Shown here piece after piece: positions 28,009-35,762 of a stretch of 64,000 nt of DNA. The stretch spans positions 1,302,001-1,366,000 of the forward strand of contig NZ_CP141213.1 in the NCBI RefSeq assembly GCF_035610345.1. Direction: 5' to 3'. Source of the DNA: Sinorhizobium meliloti (GTDB lineage: Bacteria > Pseudomonadota > Alphaproteobacteria > Rhizobiales > Rhizobiaceae). Under the pieces are notes generated by a model. It was not told where the DNA came from, did no database searches, and worked only from the letters and a program-made list of their open reading frames with translations. The stretch's first letter is position 1. Every line of letters starts with the position of its first letter. The position numbers and the translations under genes are program-made.

Positions 28009-29223
28009 ATGACCGACATTTCCTTTGATCGTTCGCGATATTTGCCGCCGGCGATTGTCGACCGTGGGCCGGCGCTCGTAGCCGGCGGCGCACTGCTGAT
28101 AGGCTTTCTCGTCATCGCGCAGCTGATCGATCTGCGGCAGGCGGCCCTCTTCGTCGTCGGCGGCCTGTTGGGGGTCGCTCTTTATCACGGCTCCTTCGGT
28201 TTCACGGGCGGGTGGCGCCGGATGGTGGTCGAACGTCGCGGGCGCGGCATCCGCGCCCAGATGCTGATGATCGGCGTGGCGGCATTGGCCATGATCCCGC
28301 TGATCTCGGCAGGCAGCCTCGGTGGCCAGCCGATCGTCGGCGCGCTGGCGCCGGTCGGGGTCTCCGTACTCGTCGGGGCTGCCATGTTCGGGTTGGGCAT
28401 GCAGCTTGGCGGCGGCTGCGGTTCGGGCACATTGTTCACCGTCGGCGGCGGTTCGGCCCGCATGCTCGTCACGCTTGCCTTCTTCATCGTCGGCGCGCTC
28501 ATCGGCTCGGCGCATCTTCCGTGGTGGCTGACCCTTCCATCCTTCGGCACGATCGATCTCGGCCGGCAGCTCGGGACCGGCACTGCCATCCTCGCGACGC
28601 TCGCAGGGCTCGGCCTCGTTGCCCTGGCGACGGCGCTGATCGAGTGGCGCGCGCATGGCAATATCGAAAGGGAGCCGGAACCGTCGCGTGCGGGTTGGGC
28701 CTGGCTGCTTTACGGTCCATGGCCTCTGGTGGGGGCAGGGCTGCTCATGGCTTTGCTCAACGTCGCCACGCTGCTGCTTGCCGGCCATCCCTGGTCGGTC
28801 ACGTTCGGCTTCGGCCTGTGGGGCGCCAAGGCGGCGCAGGCGGTCGGCGTTCCGGTCGCGACGTGGGAGTTCTGGAACTGGCCGGGGCCGCAAGCGGCGC
28901 TCAATGCAAGCGTCCTCGCCGACGTTACATCGGTGATGAATTTCGGTATCGTTCTTGGCGCGGCAGCCGCCGCGAGTCTTGCCGGAAAATTCGCGCCGAA
29001 GGCGAAAATTCCGTTTGGCTCCATGCTCGCGGCCGTCGTCGGCGGTCTGTTGATGGGCTATGGCGCACGGCTTTCCTTCGGCTGCAATATAGGCGCGCTG
29101 TTCTCAGGCATCGCTTCGGGCAGCCTGCATGGCTGGCTGTGGTTTGCGACTGCCTTTGTCGGCTCGTTCGTCGGCGTCTGGATGCGTCCGCTTTTCGGTC
29201 TCGACGGGTTCAAGAAGAAATGA
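28009..29223 (+). CDS. YeeE/YedE family sulfur-compound transporter
   Basis: A 404-residue membrane protein with about ten hydrophobic segments. It carries the two family signatures with conserved cysteines, LGGGCGSGTLF (about 140) and LSFGCNIGALFSG (about 360). The family includes the thiosulfate importer TsuA, which relays substrate along such cysteines. The ATG at 28009 follows AGGAA; an ATG nine codons upstream is less well placed. Its stop overlaps the start of the next gene (ATGA). With the neighbouring rhodanese it suggests uptake of thiosulfate or a related sulfane compound. Confidence 0.88.
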   Translation: MTDISFDRSRYLPPAIVDRGPALVAGGALLIGFLVIAQLIDLRQAALFVVGGLLGVALYHGSFGFTGGWRRMVVERRGRGIRAQMLMIGVAALAMIPLISAGSLGGQPIVGALAPVGVSVLVGAAMFGLGMQLGGGCGSGTLFTVGGGSARMLVTLAFFIVGALIGSAHLPWWLTLPSFGTIDLGRQLGTGTAILATLAGLGLVALATALIEWRAHGNIEREPEPSRAGWAWLLYGPWPLVGAGLLMALLNVATLLLAGHPWSVTFGFGLWGAKAAQAVGVPVATWEFWNWPGPQAALNASVLADVTSVMNFGIVLGAAAAASLAGKFAPKAKIPFGSMLAAVVGGLLMGYGARLSFGCNIGALFSGIASGSLHGWLWFATAFVGSFVGVWMRPLFGLDGFKKK

Positions 29224-29612
29224 CGACAAGGAACACGCTTCTTTTCGGTGCAGCGCTGGCGGCAGCGACCGCCGCTGTGGCAGTCGATCACCACACGCAT
29301 CCCGTTCCGCGCGCCCGGCCGGCAGCGACCTCCGGTTCGGCGGGAGGGGCGGCGCCCTGTGCCGCAGGTGCCCCGTGCGCCGCTGCCGCGCCTTGTGCGG
29401 CCGGTGCGCCTTGCGCCGCCGGAGCTCCGCTCGCGGCACCACCTCCGCCGCCCGCGCCAGTGCCCATCGCGCCTTGTGCCGCCAGGGCACCCTGCACGGC
29501 AGCGGCACCCAAGCTCGCACCACCGCCGCCGCCGGGTCCCCTCCCGGCCGAGAGCAAGAAGCTTCCGCCGCCTCCGCCGCCCATTCCCTTGCCGGACCGG
29601 GAAAATGGCTGA
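29220..29612 (+). CDS. Ala/Pro/Cys-repeat exported protein, unknown function
   Basis: A 130-residue protein translationally coupled on both sides: its ATG overlaps the transporter stop (ATGA) and its end overlaps the next gene by 8 bases. A hydrophobic N-terminal segment (TLLFGAALAAATAAVAV, about 6-22) looks like a signal or anchor. The mature part has six cysteines in APCAA-type units, four of them spaced about every six residues, then poly-proline blocks. The Cys and Ala codons vary (TGT/TGC, GCC/GCG/GCA), which argues that the protein sequence is what is kept. No known family is recognised. The context suggests a periplasmic thiol-rich partner of the rhodanese and transporter. Confidence 0.65.
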   Translation: MTTRNTLLFGAALAAATAAVAVDHHTHPVPRARPAATSGSAGGAAPCAAGAPCAAAAPCAAGAPCAAGAPLAAPPPPPAPVPIAPCAARAPCTAAAPKLAPPPPPGPLPAESKKLPPPPPPIPLPDRENG

Positions 29613-30192
29613 GCAAGCCATAGAACTTGCGCGCCGCGAGATTGCCTACTGCGAAACCTTGCTCGCCAAGGGCGGTCTCAACGTGCTCAGCGAGACCTTT
29701 CGCGACACGGCTGAAATCAAGGCCTGGGACCACTACCCGACAGGCGATGTGTTCGACCCGACGAGCGGCGCTCAGTGGTTCTATCACTGCCACCCGGCTG
29801 AAGAGGGAGCGGAAGAACACGGCCATTTCCACTGCTTCTTGCGACCGCAAGGACCGCAAGGGCCGATCCACCATCTCGCGGCTGTGGGGGTCGACGCTCA
29901 CGGGCGCCTTTTGCGGCTTTTCACGGTGAACCAGTGGGTGGTCGGCGATGACTGGCTCGGCGCGGAAGGCACGATCGCTCTTTTGCCGCGCTTCGACGTG
30001 CAGATGCCGCGGCCGTCTTATCTCGTGAACCGTTGGCTGACGGCAATTTTCGCCGCCTACGAGCCGCAAATAGCCGAACTGATCCGCGAGCGTGACCGCA
30101 CCTTGCTCACGCACCGCCAGCCTGAAGGCGTCGAAGCGCGCCAGGACCGCGCGCTGGAGGTAACTTCGGAGTTCAAGCTTTCGGGTGGCTAG
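29605..30192 (+). CDS. conserved hypothetical protein with His-rich motif
   Basis: A 195-residue soluble protein without signal peptide or membrane segment. Its most striking part is FYHCHPAEEGAEEHGHFHCF (about 55-75), a cluster of histidines, cysteines and glutamates that could bind a metal. Later it has QWVVGDDWLGA and a C-terminal charged helix. It resembles an uncharacterised family (DUF6969-like from memory). It is the last gene of the rhodanese/YeeE operon, overlapping the Cys-repeat gene by 8 bases. Function unknown. Confidence 0.75.
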   Translation: MAEQAIELARREIAYCETLLAKGGLNVLSETFRDTAEIKAWDHYPTGDVFDPTSGAQWFYHCHPAEEGAEEHGHFHCFLRPQGPQGPIHHLAAVGVDAHGRLLRLFTVNQWVVGDDWLGAEGTIALLPRFDVQMPRPSYLVNRWLTAIFAAYEPQIAELIRERDRTLLTHRQPEGVEARQDRALEVTSEFKLSGG

Positions 30193-30392
30193 ATGTGGCG
30201 AACGAGGATTCAGCATATCCCCGTTAACCACACCAAAGCTCCAAGAGTGCGGTATCGGCTCCGAAACTGGGTGAGTGAGTGACTGGAAGCTACTGTAATC
30301 ACAGGCGTTCTATGGAATCGTCGCTGCCGACCCGAAGGTACAATGTGCTGTGCGGATCTGAAAGGTACGAGCTGGCAGCGAAGTGCGTCCAG
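30193..30392. other. intergenic sequence before the IS region
   Basis: 200 bases after the last gene of the sulfur operon in which no gene, clear hairpin or repeat was recognised. Confidence 0.4.
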
Positions 30393-30605
30393 TCAGAGAA
30401 GCGGCCTAGGATAGCCTTCTGTTGCCTCAATCCCTGAGGCGGACTTTTGCGCGTGCACTCGCTTCAGCACGTCAAGATTTGTCTTGGTACGCGCTATCGC
30501 GTCGTGAAGATGCGGATCAGGTCCAAGCATCTTGTTGTCATTGAGCAAAGCAACGGAAGCCAAACCTGCGTGGTGTTCCATAAGATAGATTATCTGATTT
30601 TTGCA
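30393..30605 (-). pseudogene. 3' remnant of a gene truncated at the IS end
   Basis: On the minus strand an open frame runs from the IS boundary (30605) to a stop at 30393 and reads NQIIYLMEHHAGLASVALL followed by a polar helical tail ending EGYPRPLL. The composition is protein-like, and the frame continues without an obvious start right up to the insertion, so this is probably the C-terminal part of an interrupted gene. Family not recognised. An internal ATG at 30581 would give 62 residues if it is expressed alone. Confidence 0.4.
30601..30605. repeat. target site duplication, left copy
   Basis: TTGCA directly before the left terminus of the IS; the same five bases follow its right terminus at 32384-32388. 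Confidence 0.6.
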
Positions 30606-30750
30606 TGTAGCGGCAGTTTAGAGATGCAACATATGAGCCAGTTAGAGATGCGACAGTCGTCGCCTCTCGGGATGCTGGTCAAACGTCAACGTTTGGAAGG
30701 AAGACTGGCGACGTGAAGCGTGGTTGAGACCATGAGCGTTCGGAGTCGTC

Positions 30751-32177
30751 ATGTCTTGTTTGATCACCATGTCGCAGAAGGAATTGCATCGTCTTGAACT
30801 CATACAGCGGATTCGCGGTGGCAGCCTGACCGTCGTCGAGGCGGCCGCGTTGCTTCGTCTCAGCCGCAGTCAGGTCCACCGGCTGTTGCAGGCCTATGAC
30901 CTGGACGGCGCCGACGGTCTCGTGTCGAAGAAGCGCGGCCGTCCGAGCAACCGGCGTCATAGCGAGGATTTCCGCAACCTGGTGCTCGATCTGGTGCGTG
31001 AGCATTACGGGGATTTTGGACCTACGTTGGCCGCCGAGAAGCTGCTGGAACGCCACCGGATTGCGTCAGCAAGGAGACGCTGCGTCAGTGGATGATGGAA
31101 GTCGGCCTCTGGGTGTCGCGACGCGAGCGCAAGAAGCGGGTTTTCCAGCCGCGCGGCCGGCGCGATTGTTTCGGCGAACTCGTTCAGATCGACGGCTCGC
31201 TTCATTGGTGGTTCGAGAACCGCGGTCCCAAATGCGCCCTGCTCGTCTATATCGACGATGCCACCGGCAAGCTGTTGCACTTACGCTTCGCCGGATCGGA
31301 GAACACCTTCGACTATCTGCACGCGACGAAGGCCTACCTGCAGCAATGGGGCAAGCCGATCGCCTTCTATAGCGACAAGCATGGCGTCTTCCGCACCACC
31401 CATGCTTCCAAGAAGGACAGAACCAGTGGCCTGACGCAGTTCGGACGAGCCCTTTATGAACTCAACATCGACATCATCTGCGCCAACACCCCGCAGGCCA
31501 AGGGACGCGTCGAGCGCGCCAACCAGACGCTGCAGGATCGCCTCGTCAAGGAACTGCGGCTGCGCGGCATCGACACGATCGCCGCGGCGAATGCCTATGC
31601 GCCGGAGTTCATGGCCGACTTCAATCGCCGCTTTGGCAAGGCGCCGCGCAATCCGAAGGACATGCACCGGCCGTTTGCCGCGCATGAGAACCTCGATGGC
31701 GCGATGTGCCGCAAGGAGATCCGCAAGCTGTCGCAGTCGCTGACGCTGCGCTATGACAAGGTGATGTTCATCCTCGATCCGACCGACCTCGCCACGGCGC
31801 TGGCCGGCAAGAAGGTCATTGTCTGCGACTATCCCGACGGTCGCCTCGAGGTCACCCATGAGGGGACGTCCCTGCCCTACAGAACCTTCGACACGCTGCG
31901 CTCGGTGCACCGCTGCGAGGTGGTTGAGAACAAGCGCCTTGATGACATGCTGGCGGTGGTGGCCGAAATGCAGGCCGGACGAGAGCAACAGCGCAGCAAG
32001 GGCGGGCCGCGCCGCACCGGCCAGACGGACCATATGTTCGGCATTCGCGACGGCAGCCAGAGCAATGGCTATCAAAAGCGCGGCACGAAGCCTGGCCGGA
32101 AGACGGATTTTACCAAGGATCCGGTGGTCATCGCCAAGCGCCAGCAAGCCCTTGCGCAGCTGAAAGCGGCGGAGTGA
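30751..32177 (+). pseudogene. ISNCY-type DDE transposase, frameshifted
   Basis: Two overlapping frames (30751-31095 and 31092-32177) make one transposase of about 475 residues. The first gives the helix-turn-helix DNA-binding part (GSLTVVEAAALLRLSRSQVH); the second gives the catalytic core with D in LVQIDGSLH, D in FYSDKHG and E in KGRVERANQT. The join is at about 31064: adding one G after GCG restores the continuous VSKETLRQWM. A one-base deletion, a sequencing error or, less likely, a programmed frameshift could explain it. Confidence 0.8.
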
Positions 32178-32383
32178 TCGGGATGTCAAAGCTAAAGTTT
32201 ATCTTGCAGCTGGAGCCATCCGCCGCCGACCGGGCTGCGCAACCCTGACCAGCTCCACCCGGCCGGCGGCTTGCGTCTCTGTACTTTTTAAATATAGCAA
32301 CTTGCAAATGCAGTAGTAATGGATAGGATGTTGTCGCGTTTCTAAGTTGACTACTTTTGTCTCATCTTTAAATAGCTGTGACA
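32178..32383. other. right-end non-coding part of the IS
   Basis: Non-coding IS sequence after the transposase stop, ending in the right inverted repeat (about 32331-32383). Confidence 0.5.
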
Positions 32384-32388
32384 TTGCA
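32384..32388. repeat. target site duplication, right copy
   Basis: TTGCA immediately after the right IS terminus; it matches 30601-30605. Confidence 0.6.
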
Positions 32389-32440
32389 TGTAGCCGCAAA
32401 GTTAAAGTGTCCTGTTTCTGCAAAATAAGAATGTCACTCT
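32389..32440 (+). mobile_element. terminus of a second, related IS (remnant)
   Basis: TGTAGCCGCAAAGTTAAAG followed by ATAAGAATGTCACTC has the same layout as the left end of the intact element (TGTAGCGGCA, then GTTTAGAGATG, then AGAGATGCGACA). It begins exactly after the right target duplication. No transposase of its own is seen, so only one end survives, or the element was cut by later rearrangement. Confidence 0.45.
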
Positions 32441-32779
32441 CCCGGCGTTTTGACGGCGGCCGCGTGGCCAAGGTAGCCAAGCGTCAGGTTCCTGAATTCC
32501 AGACAAGTGTTCATCGCGTCCTCGATGATTGACAGCGACTGCATAGGTAATGTTATTACGTTCGCCAACCGGAAGCGTAACGTAAAAACATACTCACCAA
32601 CCGAACCGCCGGCAGCGATGCCTCACGCGGAGACCCGTGTTTCGCGCAGAGAGGTGAGACTGTGATTTTTTCCGCCGTGAGCGGATCGTACCAATGACTG
32701 CGTCCCTTCGCATCCACCTTGAGAAGGCCGACCTCGTCCTTTATATGATGCGTGATGACTGATGCGCAACGAGGCCGGT
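32441..32779. other. non-coding debris between the IS remnant and vapBC
   Basis: No convincing gene. A minus-strand open frame (32556-32825) overlaps the vapB start and has no recognised family. The stretch is probably rearranged sequence next to the IS elements. Confidence 0.4.
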
Positions 32780-33007
32780 ATGAGAACGACCCTGGCAATC
32801 GACGACGATGTACTGATCGCCGCAAAGGCGATGGCAGCCCAGCAGCACCGGAGCGTCGGCGAAGTCATTTCCGAACTGGCTAGACGTTCTTTGCGCAGAC
32901 CGCGCAGCAGCGGCGAGCGCAATGGAATTCCTCTCTTATCACCTCAGCCGGATGCTCCGCCAGTGACGCTCGAGATCGTCAACGCCTTGCGTGACGAACT
33001 GCCGTGA
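32780..33007 (+). CDS. vapB: VapB-type antitoxin
   Basis: A 75-residue small protein. The N-terminus MRTTLAIDDDVLIAAKAMA is the ribbon-helix-helix DNA-binding pattern of VapB/CopG antitoxins; the polar C-terminus would wrap the toxin. The ATG at 32780 places the RHH strand at the very start; an in-frame ATG at 32762 is possible. Its stop overlaps the toxin start (GTGA), the usual coupling in toxin-antitoxin operons. Confidence 0.85.
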   Translation: MRTTLAIDDDVLIAAKAMAAQQHRSVGEVISELARRSLRRPRSSGERNGIPLLSPQPDAPPVTLEIVNALRDELP

Positions 33008-33450
33008 CTTTCCTGCTCGACGTCAATGTGCTGATTGCCTTAATCGATCCGGGCCATGTTGCCCATGACGATGCGCACGAATGGTTCGCGGCGACGGGTC
33101 AGACCGCGTGGGCTACCTGCCCCATTACCGAAAACGGCGTCATCCGGATTGTCGGCAATCCCAAATATCCGAATTCTCCCGGTTCACCGTCACTCGTGAT
33201 GGAGATCGTCGGCAAAATGCGGTCGCTCCCCGGTCACAGTTTTTGGCCGGACGATGTGAGCCTTGTCGGGTCACGTGATATCGCTCCCACGAAAATCCTA
33301 ACTTCGGGGCAGGTAACTGACACCTATCTCCTTGCGCTCGCCAAGGCGCGTGGGGGGCAACTGGCGACATTCGATCGCAAGCTCTCAGCAGCGGCGGTCA
33401 CGAGGGGTAATTCTGCCTTGCACCTGATCACTACAACTCGGGTTCGTTAA
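33004..33450 (+). CDS. vapC: VapC-type PIN-domain ribonuclease toxin
   Basis: A 148-residue PIN-domain protein that starts with GTG overlapping the vapB stop. Acidic active-site residues are visible: D6 (LLDVNVL), E in ITENGVIRI, D in VTDTYLLALA and D in ATFDRKL. VapC toxins cut RNA, commonly tRNA or rRNA, when the antitoxin is lost. The pair lies beside IS sequence, a common setting for mobile toxin-antitoxin modules. The gene end overlaps the convergent LysR gene by four bases. Confidence 0.88.
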   Translation: MTFLLDVNVLIALIDPGHVAHDDAHEWFAATGQTAWATCPITENGVIRIVGNPKYPNSPGSPSLVMEIVGKMRSLPGHSFWPDDVSLVGSRDIAPTKILTSGQVTDTYLLALAKARGGQLATFDRKLSAAAVTRGNSALHLITTTRVR

Positions 33451-34352
33451 TCACTATCTCGCCGCGCAAGCTCACGAGCGAGTTCCAGAAAAGCTCTAAC
33501 ACCTGCCGAAAGATTCCGCCTTCCGGGGTAGTACAAGCAGAGACCCGGGTACGGCGGTGTCCAGTCTTCCAGCACTCGGATGACCCGCCCCGTCTTGATC
33601 TCCGGAAGAATGTCCTGTTCGAACAGGTAGCCGATGCCCGCACCCGCGAGCACAGCAGCCCGCGTGAGGCTGGCTTCATCGAGCGAGATCTGTCCCTCGA
33701 CGTCGATCTGAACCTGCTCGCCGTCCTTCTCGAACCGCCAACGGTACGTCGAGCCGTCAGGTAGCCGGACGCGGATGCACTTGTGGGTAAGGAGATCCGG
33801 CGGCACCACAGGGACACAGTGCCTCTCGAAATATGCAGGAGACCCTACGACAGCATGTCGTTGAGGCCGACCGAGCGAAACGGCGATCATGTCGCTGGGA
33901 ACAAGTCCTGCGACTCTGACCCCCAGGTCGAACCCGTCCCGGACGATGTCGATCATCCTACCCTCCGTGACGATGTCAACGTTCATGTCGGGATATCGGC
34001 GCACGAACTCGAGCACGAGCGGCGAGATGATCGCGCGCGCGGCGAACGGTGCCGCGTTGATCCTGATCGTTCCGGAAGGTGTTTCGCGCTGCTCGCGCAC
34101 GGTTTCCAGGGCGGCGTGGAGATCCTGCAACGACGGAGCGACATGTTGAATGAACAGGCGCCCCGCATCCGTCAGCGAAACGCTCCGCGTGGTGCGGTTG
34201 AACAACCTGACTCCCAGTGCCGACTCCAGCCTGCCGATCGTATGGCTCAGCGCGGTGGTCGAGATACCGAGATCGATCGAAGCGGCGCGGAACGTCCCGC
34301 GCCGGGCGATGGCGACCGCCGCTTCCAGTTCCTTCAGGCTGGCCTGCTCCAT
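33447..34352 (-). CDS. LysR-family regulator
   Basis: A 301-residue LysR-type regulator: HTH in the first 60 residues ([19 protein letters not shown]), effector domain from about 90 ([20 protein letters not shown]). It belongs to the CrgA/AaeR-like group by its [14 protein letters not shown] segment. The ATG at 34352 starts [10 protein letters not shown], directly before the HTH; the frame is open 120 bases further but without a good start. It is divergent from a SnoaL-like/SDR gene pair, with an imperfect ATCT-N7-AGAT box (34406-34420) in the gap that fits a T-N11-A LysR site. Confidence 0.87.
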   Translation of the reverse strand: MEQASLKELEAAVAIARRGTFRAASIDLGISTTALSHTIGRLESALGVRLFNRTTRSVSLTDAGRLFIQHVAPSLQDLHAALETVREQRETPSGTIRINAAPFAARAIISPLVLEFVRRYPDMNVDIVTEGRMIDIVRDGFDLGVRVAGLVPSDMIAVSLGRPQRHAVVGSPAYFERHCVPVVPPDLLTHKCIRVRLPDGSTYRWRFEKDGEQVQIDVEGQISLDEASLTRAAVLAGAGIGYLFEQDILPEIKTGRVIRVLEDWTPPYPGLCLYYPGRRNLSAGVRAFLELARELARRDSD

Positions 34353-34446
34353 TGTCCCGATCCCTTCATCAGCGCATGCAAGGTTATCCCACTTATGTGA
34401 CCAATATCTGAGTGCTAGATTTTCTGCAAGCAAAGGAGAGACACTC

Positions 34447-34773
34447 ATGATCCCGCCATTACCCAGACCCATCGCGGACTATGTCAAAGCCAACGCACTT
34501 CTCGACGTTGACGGCATGCTGAAGCCATTCAGCGCGGATACGGTCGTGCTGGACAACGGACGTCGTTACGAAGGCCATGCCGAACTGCGGAACCTGCTCG
34601 TCGAGGCTGCAGGTGTGAAGGCGATCTTCACTCCGGACAGTGTGCGTCATGAAAACCTTCAGGTCGTGGTTGAAGGACCCGTCCACGGCGACTTCAAAGG
34701 CAGCCCGATCCGTTTCACCTATCGGTTTTCCCTCGAGAACGACGGGATAAAGGCTTTGGAGATCACGGCATGA
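34447..34773 (+). CDS. SnoaL-like / NTF2-fold small protein
   Basis: A 108-residue protein of the nuclear-transport-factor-2-like fold, seen in the helix [16 protein letters not shown] and the strand pattern [16 protein letters not shown]. Such proteins are small-molecule isomerases, cyclases or binding proteins. The ATG at 34447 follows AAGGAGAG. Its stop overlaps the SDR start (ATGA). The substrate cannot be named. Confidence 0.75.
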   Translation: MIPPLPRPIADYVKANALLDVDGMLKPFSADTVVLDNGRRYEGHAELRNLLVEAAGVKAIFTPDSVRHENLQVVVEGPVHGDFKGSPIRFTYRFSLENDGIKALEITA

Positions 34774-35558
34774 ACAGCAAAGTGGATCCAACCGAGTTTG
34801 CGGGGAAGCGTGTGCTGGTCAGCGGAGGCACCAAGGGCGCGGGCCGCGCCACTGTTGACCGCTTCCTGGCAGGAGGCGCCCGCGTGATTACCTCAGCCCG
34901 CGGAACACCAGAGTCCGTCGACAGCGTCGAGTTTGTCCGGGCAGACCTGAAGACGTCCGAGGGGGCAGCAACCTTGGCCAAGGCCGCCCTCGAGCGCTTT
35001 GGCGGCATCGACGTCCTGGCTCATGTTCTTGGCGGATCGTCGACACCAGGCGGAGGCTTCACTGCCCTGACAGACGACCACTGGCTGTCCGAACTGAACC
35101 TCAACCTCTTGGCGGCCGTCCGCCTTGATCGTTTTTTGATCCCGCAGATGATCGAACGCGGCAGCGGCGCGGTGGTTCACGTTACCTCCATCCAGTCGGT
35201 GCTTCCCCTGCCCGATGCCACCACCGCCTACGCTTCCGCCAAGGCGGCGCTCAGGACCTACAGCAAGTCCATCTCCAAGGAGCTTGGTCCCAAGGGGGTT
35301 CGGGTCAATGTCGTCTCCCCCGGCTGGATCATGACGGAGTCCTCCGTCGACCTGCTGAAACGTCTACAGGCGGCCAATGGTGGTACGATCGAAGAAGCAC
35401 GGCAGCTGGTCCTCGACAGCCTTGGCGGGATCCCGATCGGTCGTCCGGCCGACCCCCACGAAGTCGCCGACCTCATCGCCTATCTGGCCTCGGACCGTGC
35501 GGCCGCGATCCACGGCGCCGAATTCGTCATCGACGGAGGCACCGTTCCGACCGTCTGA
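34770..35558 (+). CDS. short-chain dehydrogenase/reductase
   Basis: A 262-residue classical SDR. The cofactor loop is [13 protein letters not shown] (about 15-27), the catalytic Ser in [11 protein letters not shown] and the YASAK motif Y-x3-K are intact, and the C-terminus ends with the typical [11 protein letters not shown]. It overlaps the SnoaL-like gene and forms a two-gene operon divergent from a LysR regulator. Substrate unknown. Confidence 0.9.
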   Translation: MNSKVDPTEFAGKRVLVSGGTKGAGRATVDRFLAGGARVITSARGTPESVDSVEFVRADLKTSEGAATLAKAALERFGGIDVLAHVLGGSSTPGGGFTALTDDHWLSELNLNLLAAVRLDRFLIPQMIERGSGAVVHVTSIQSVLPLPDATTAYASAKAALRTYSKSISKELGPKGVRVNVVSPGWIMTESSVDLLKRLQAANGGTIEEARQLVLDSLGGIPIGRPADPHEVADLIAYLASDRAAAIHGAEFVIDGGTVPTV

Positions 35559-35762
35559 GGTGATCGTGCCGACGTCCGAATTCAAGGCGGACGTCGGCTG
35601 ACGGCGTGGGAGATTGAGCGAGCGTGACGTGCAGCGAATTGAGGTTCTGTCGAAAGCGTTCGCGCTTGATTCAAACCCGGTTGAGTGGAAGGATGTCCCG
35701 GCCTCAACGGTCGCTGGCGCCGCTCTACGAGGCGCCCGTCATCTGGAAATTCGGAGCGAAAT

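Larger units (their letters stand above)
30606..32383 (+). mobile_element. ISNCY-like insertion sequence, about 1.78 kb
   Basis: The element starts TGTAGCGGCA and ends with the imperfect inverted counterpart TAGCTGTGACA. The left end carries two transposase-binding-like repeats, AGTTTAGAGATGCAACA (30615-30631) and AGTTAGAGATGCGACA (about 30640-30655); the right end has their inverted versions, including GTCGCGTTTCTAA and CTCATCTTTAAA. It is bounded by a 5-bp TTGCA duplication. It contains one DDE transposase gene that is split by a frameshift. Confidence 0.75.

Noticed and set aside
32556..32825. 89-codon minus-strand frame before vapB
   Set aside because: No family recognised, overlaps the vapB start, and lies in rearranged DNA; not enough support to call a gene.
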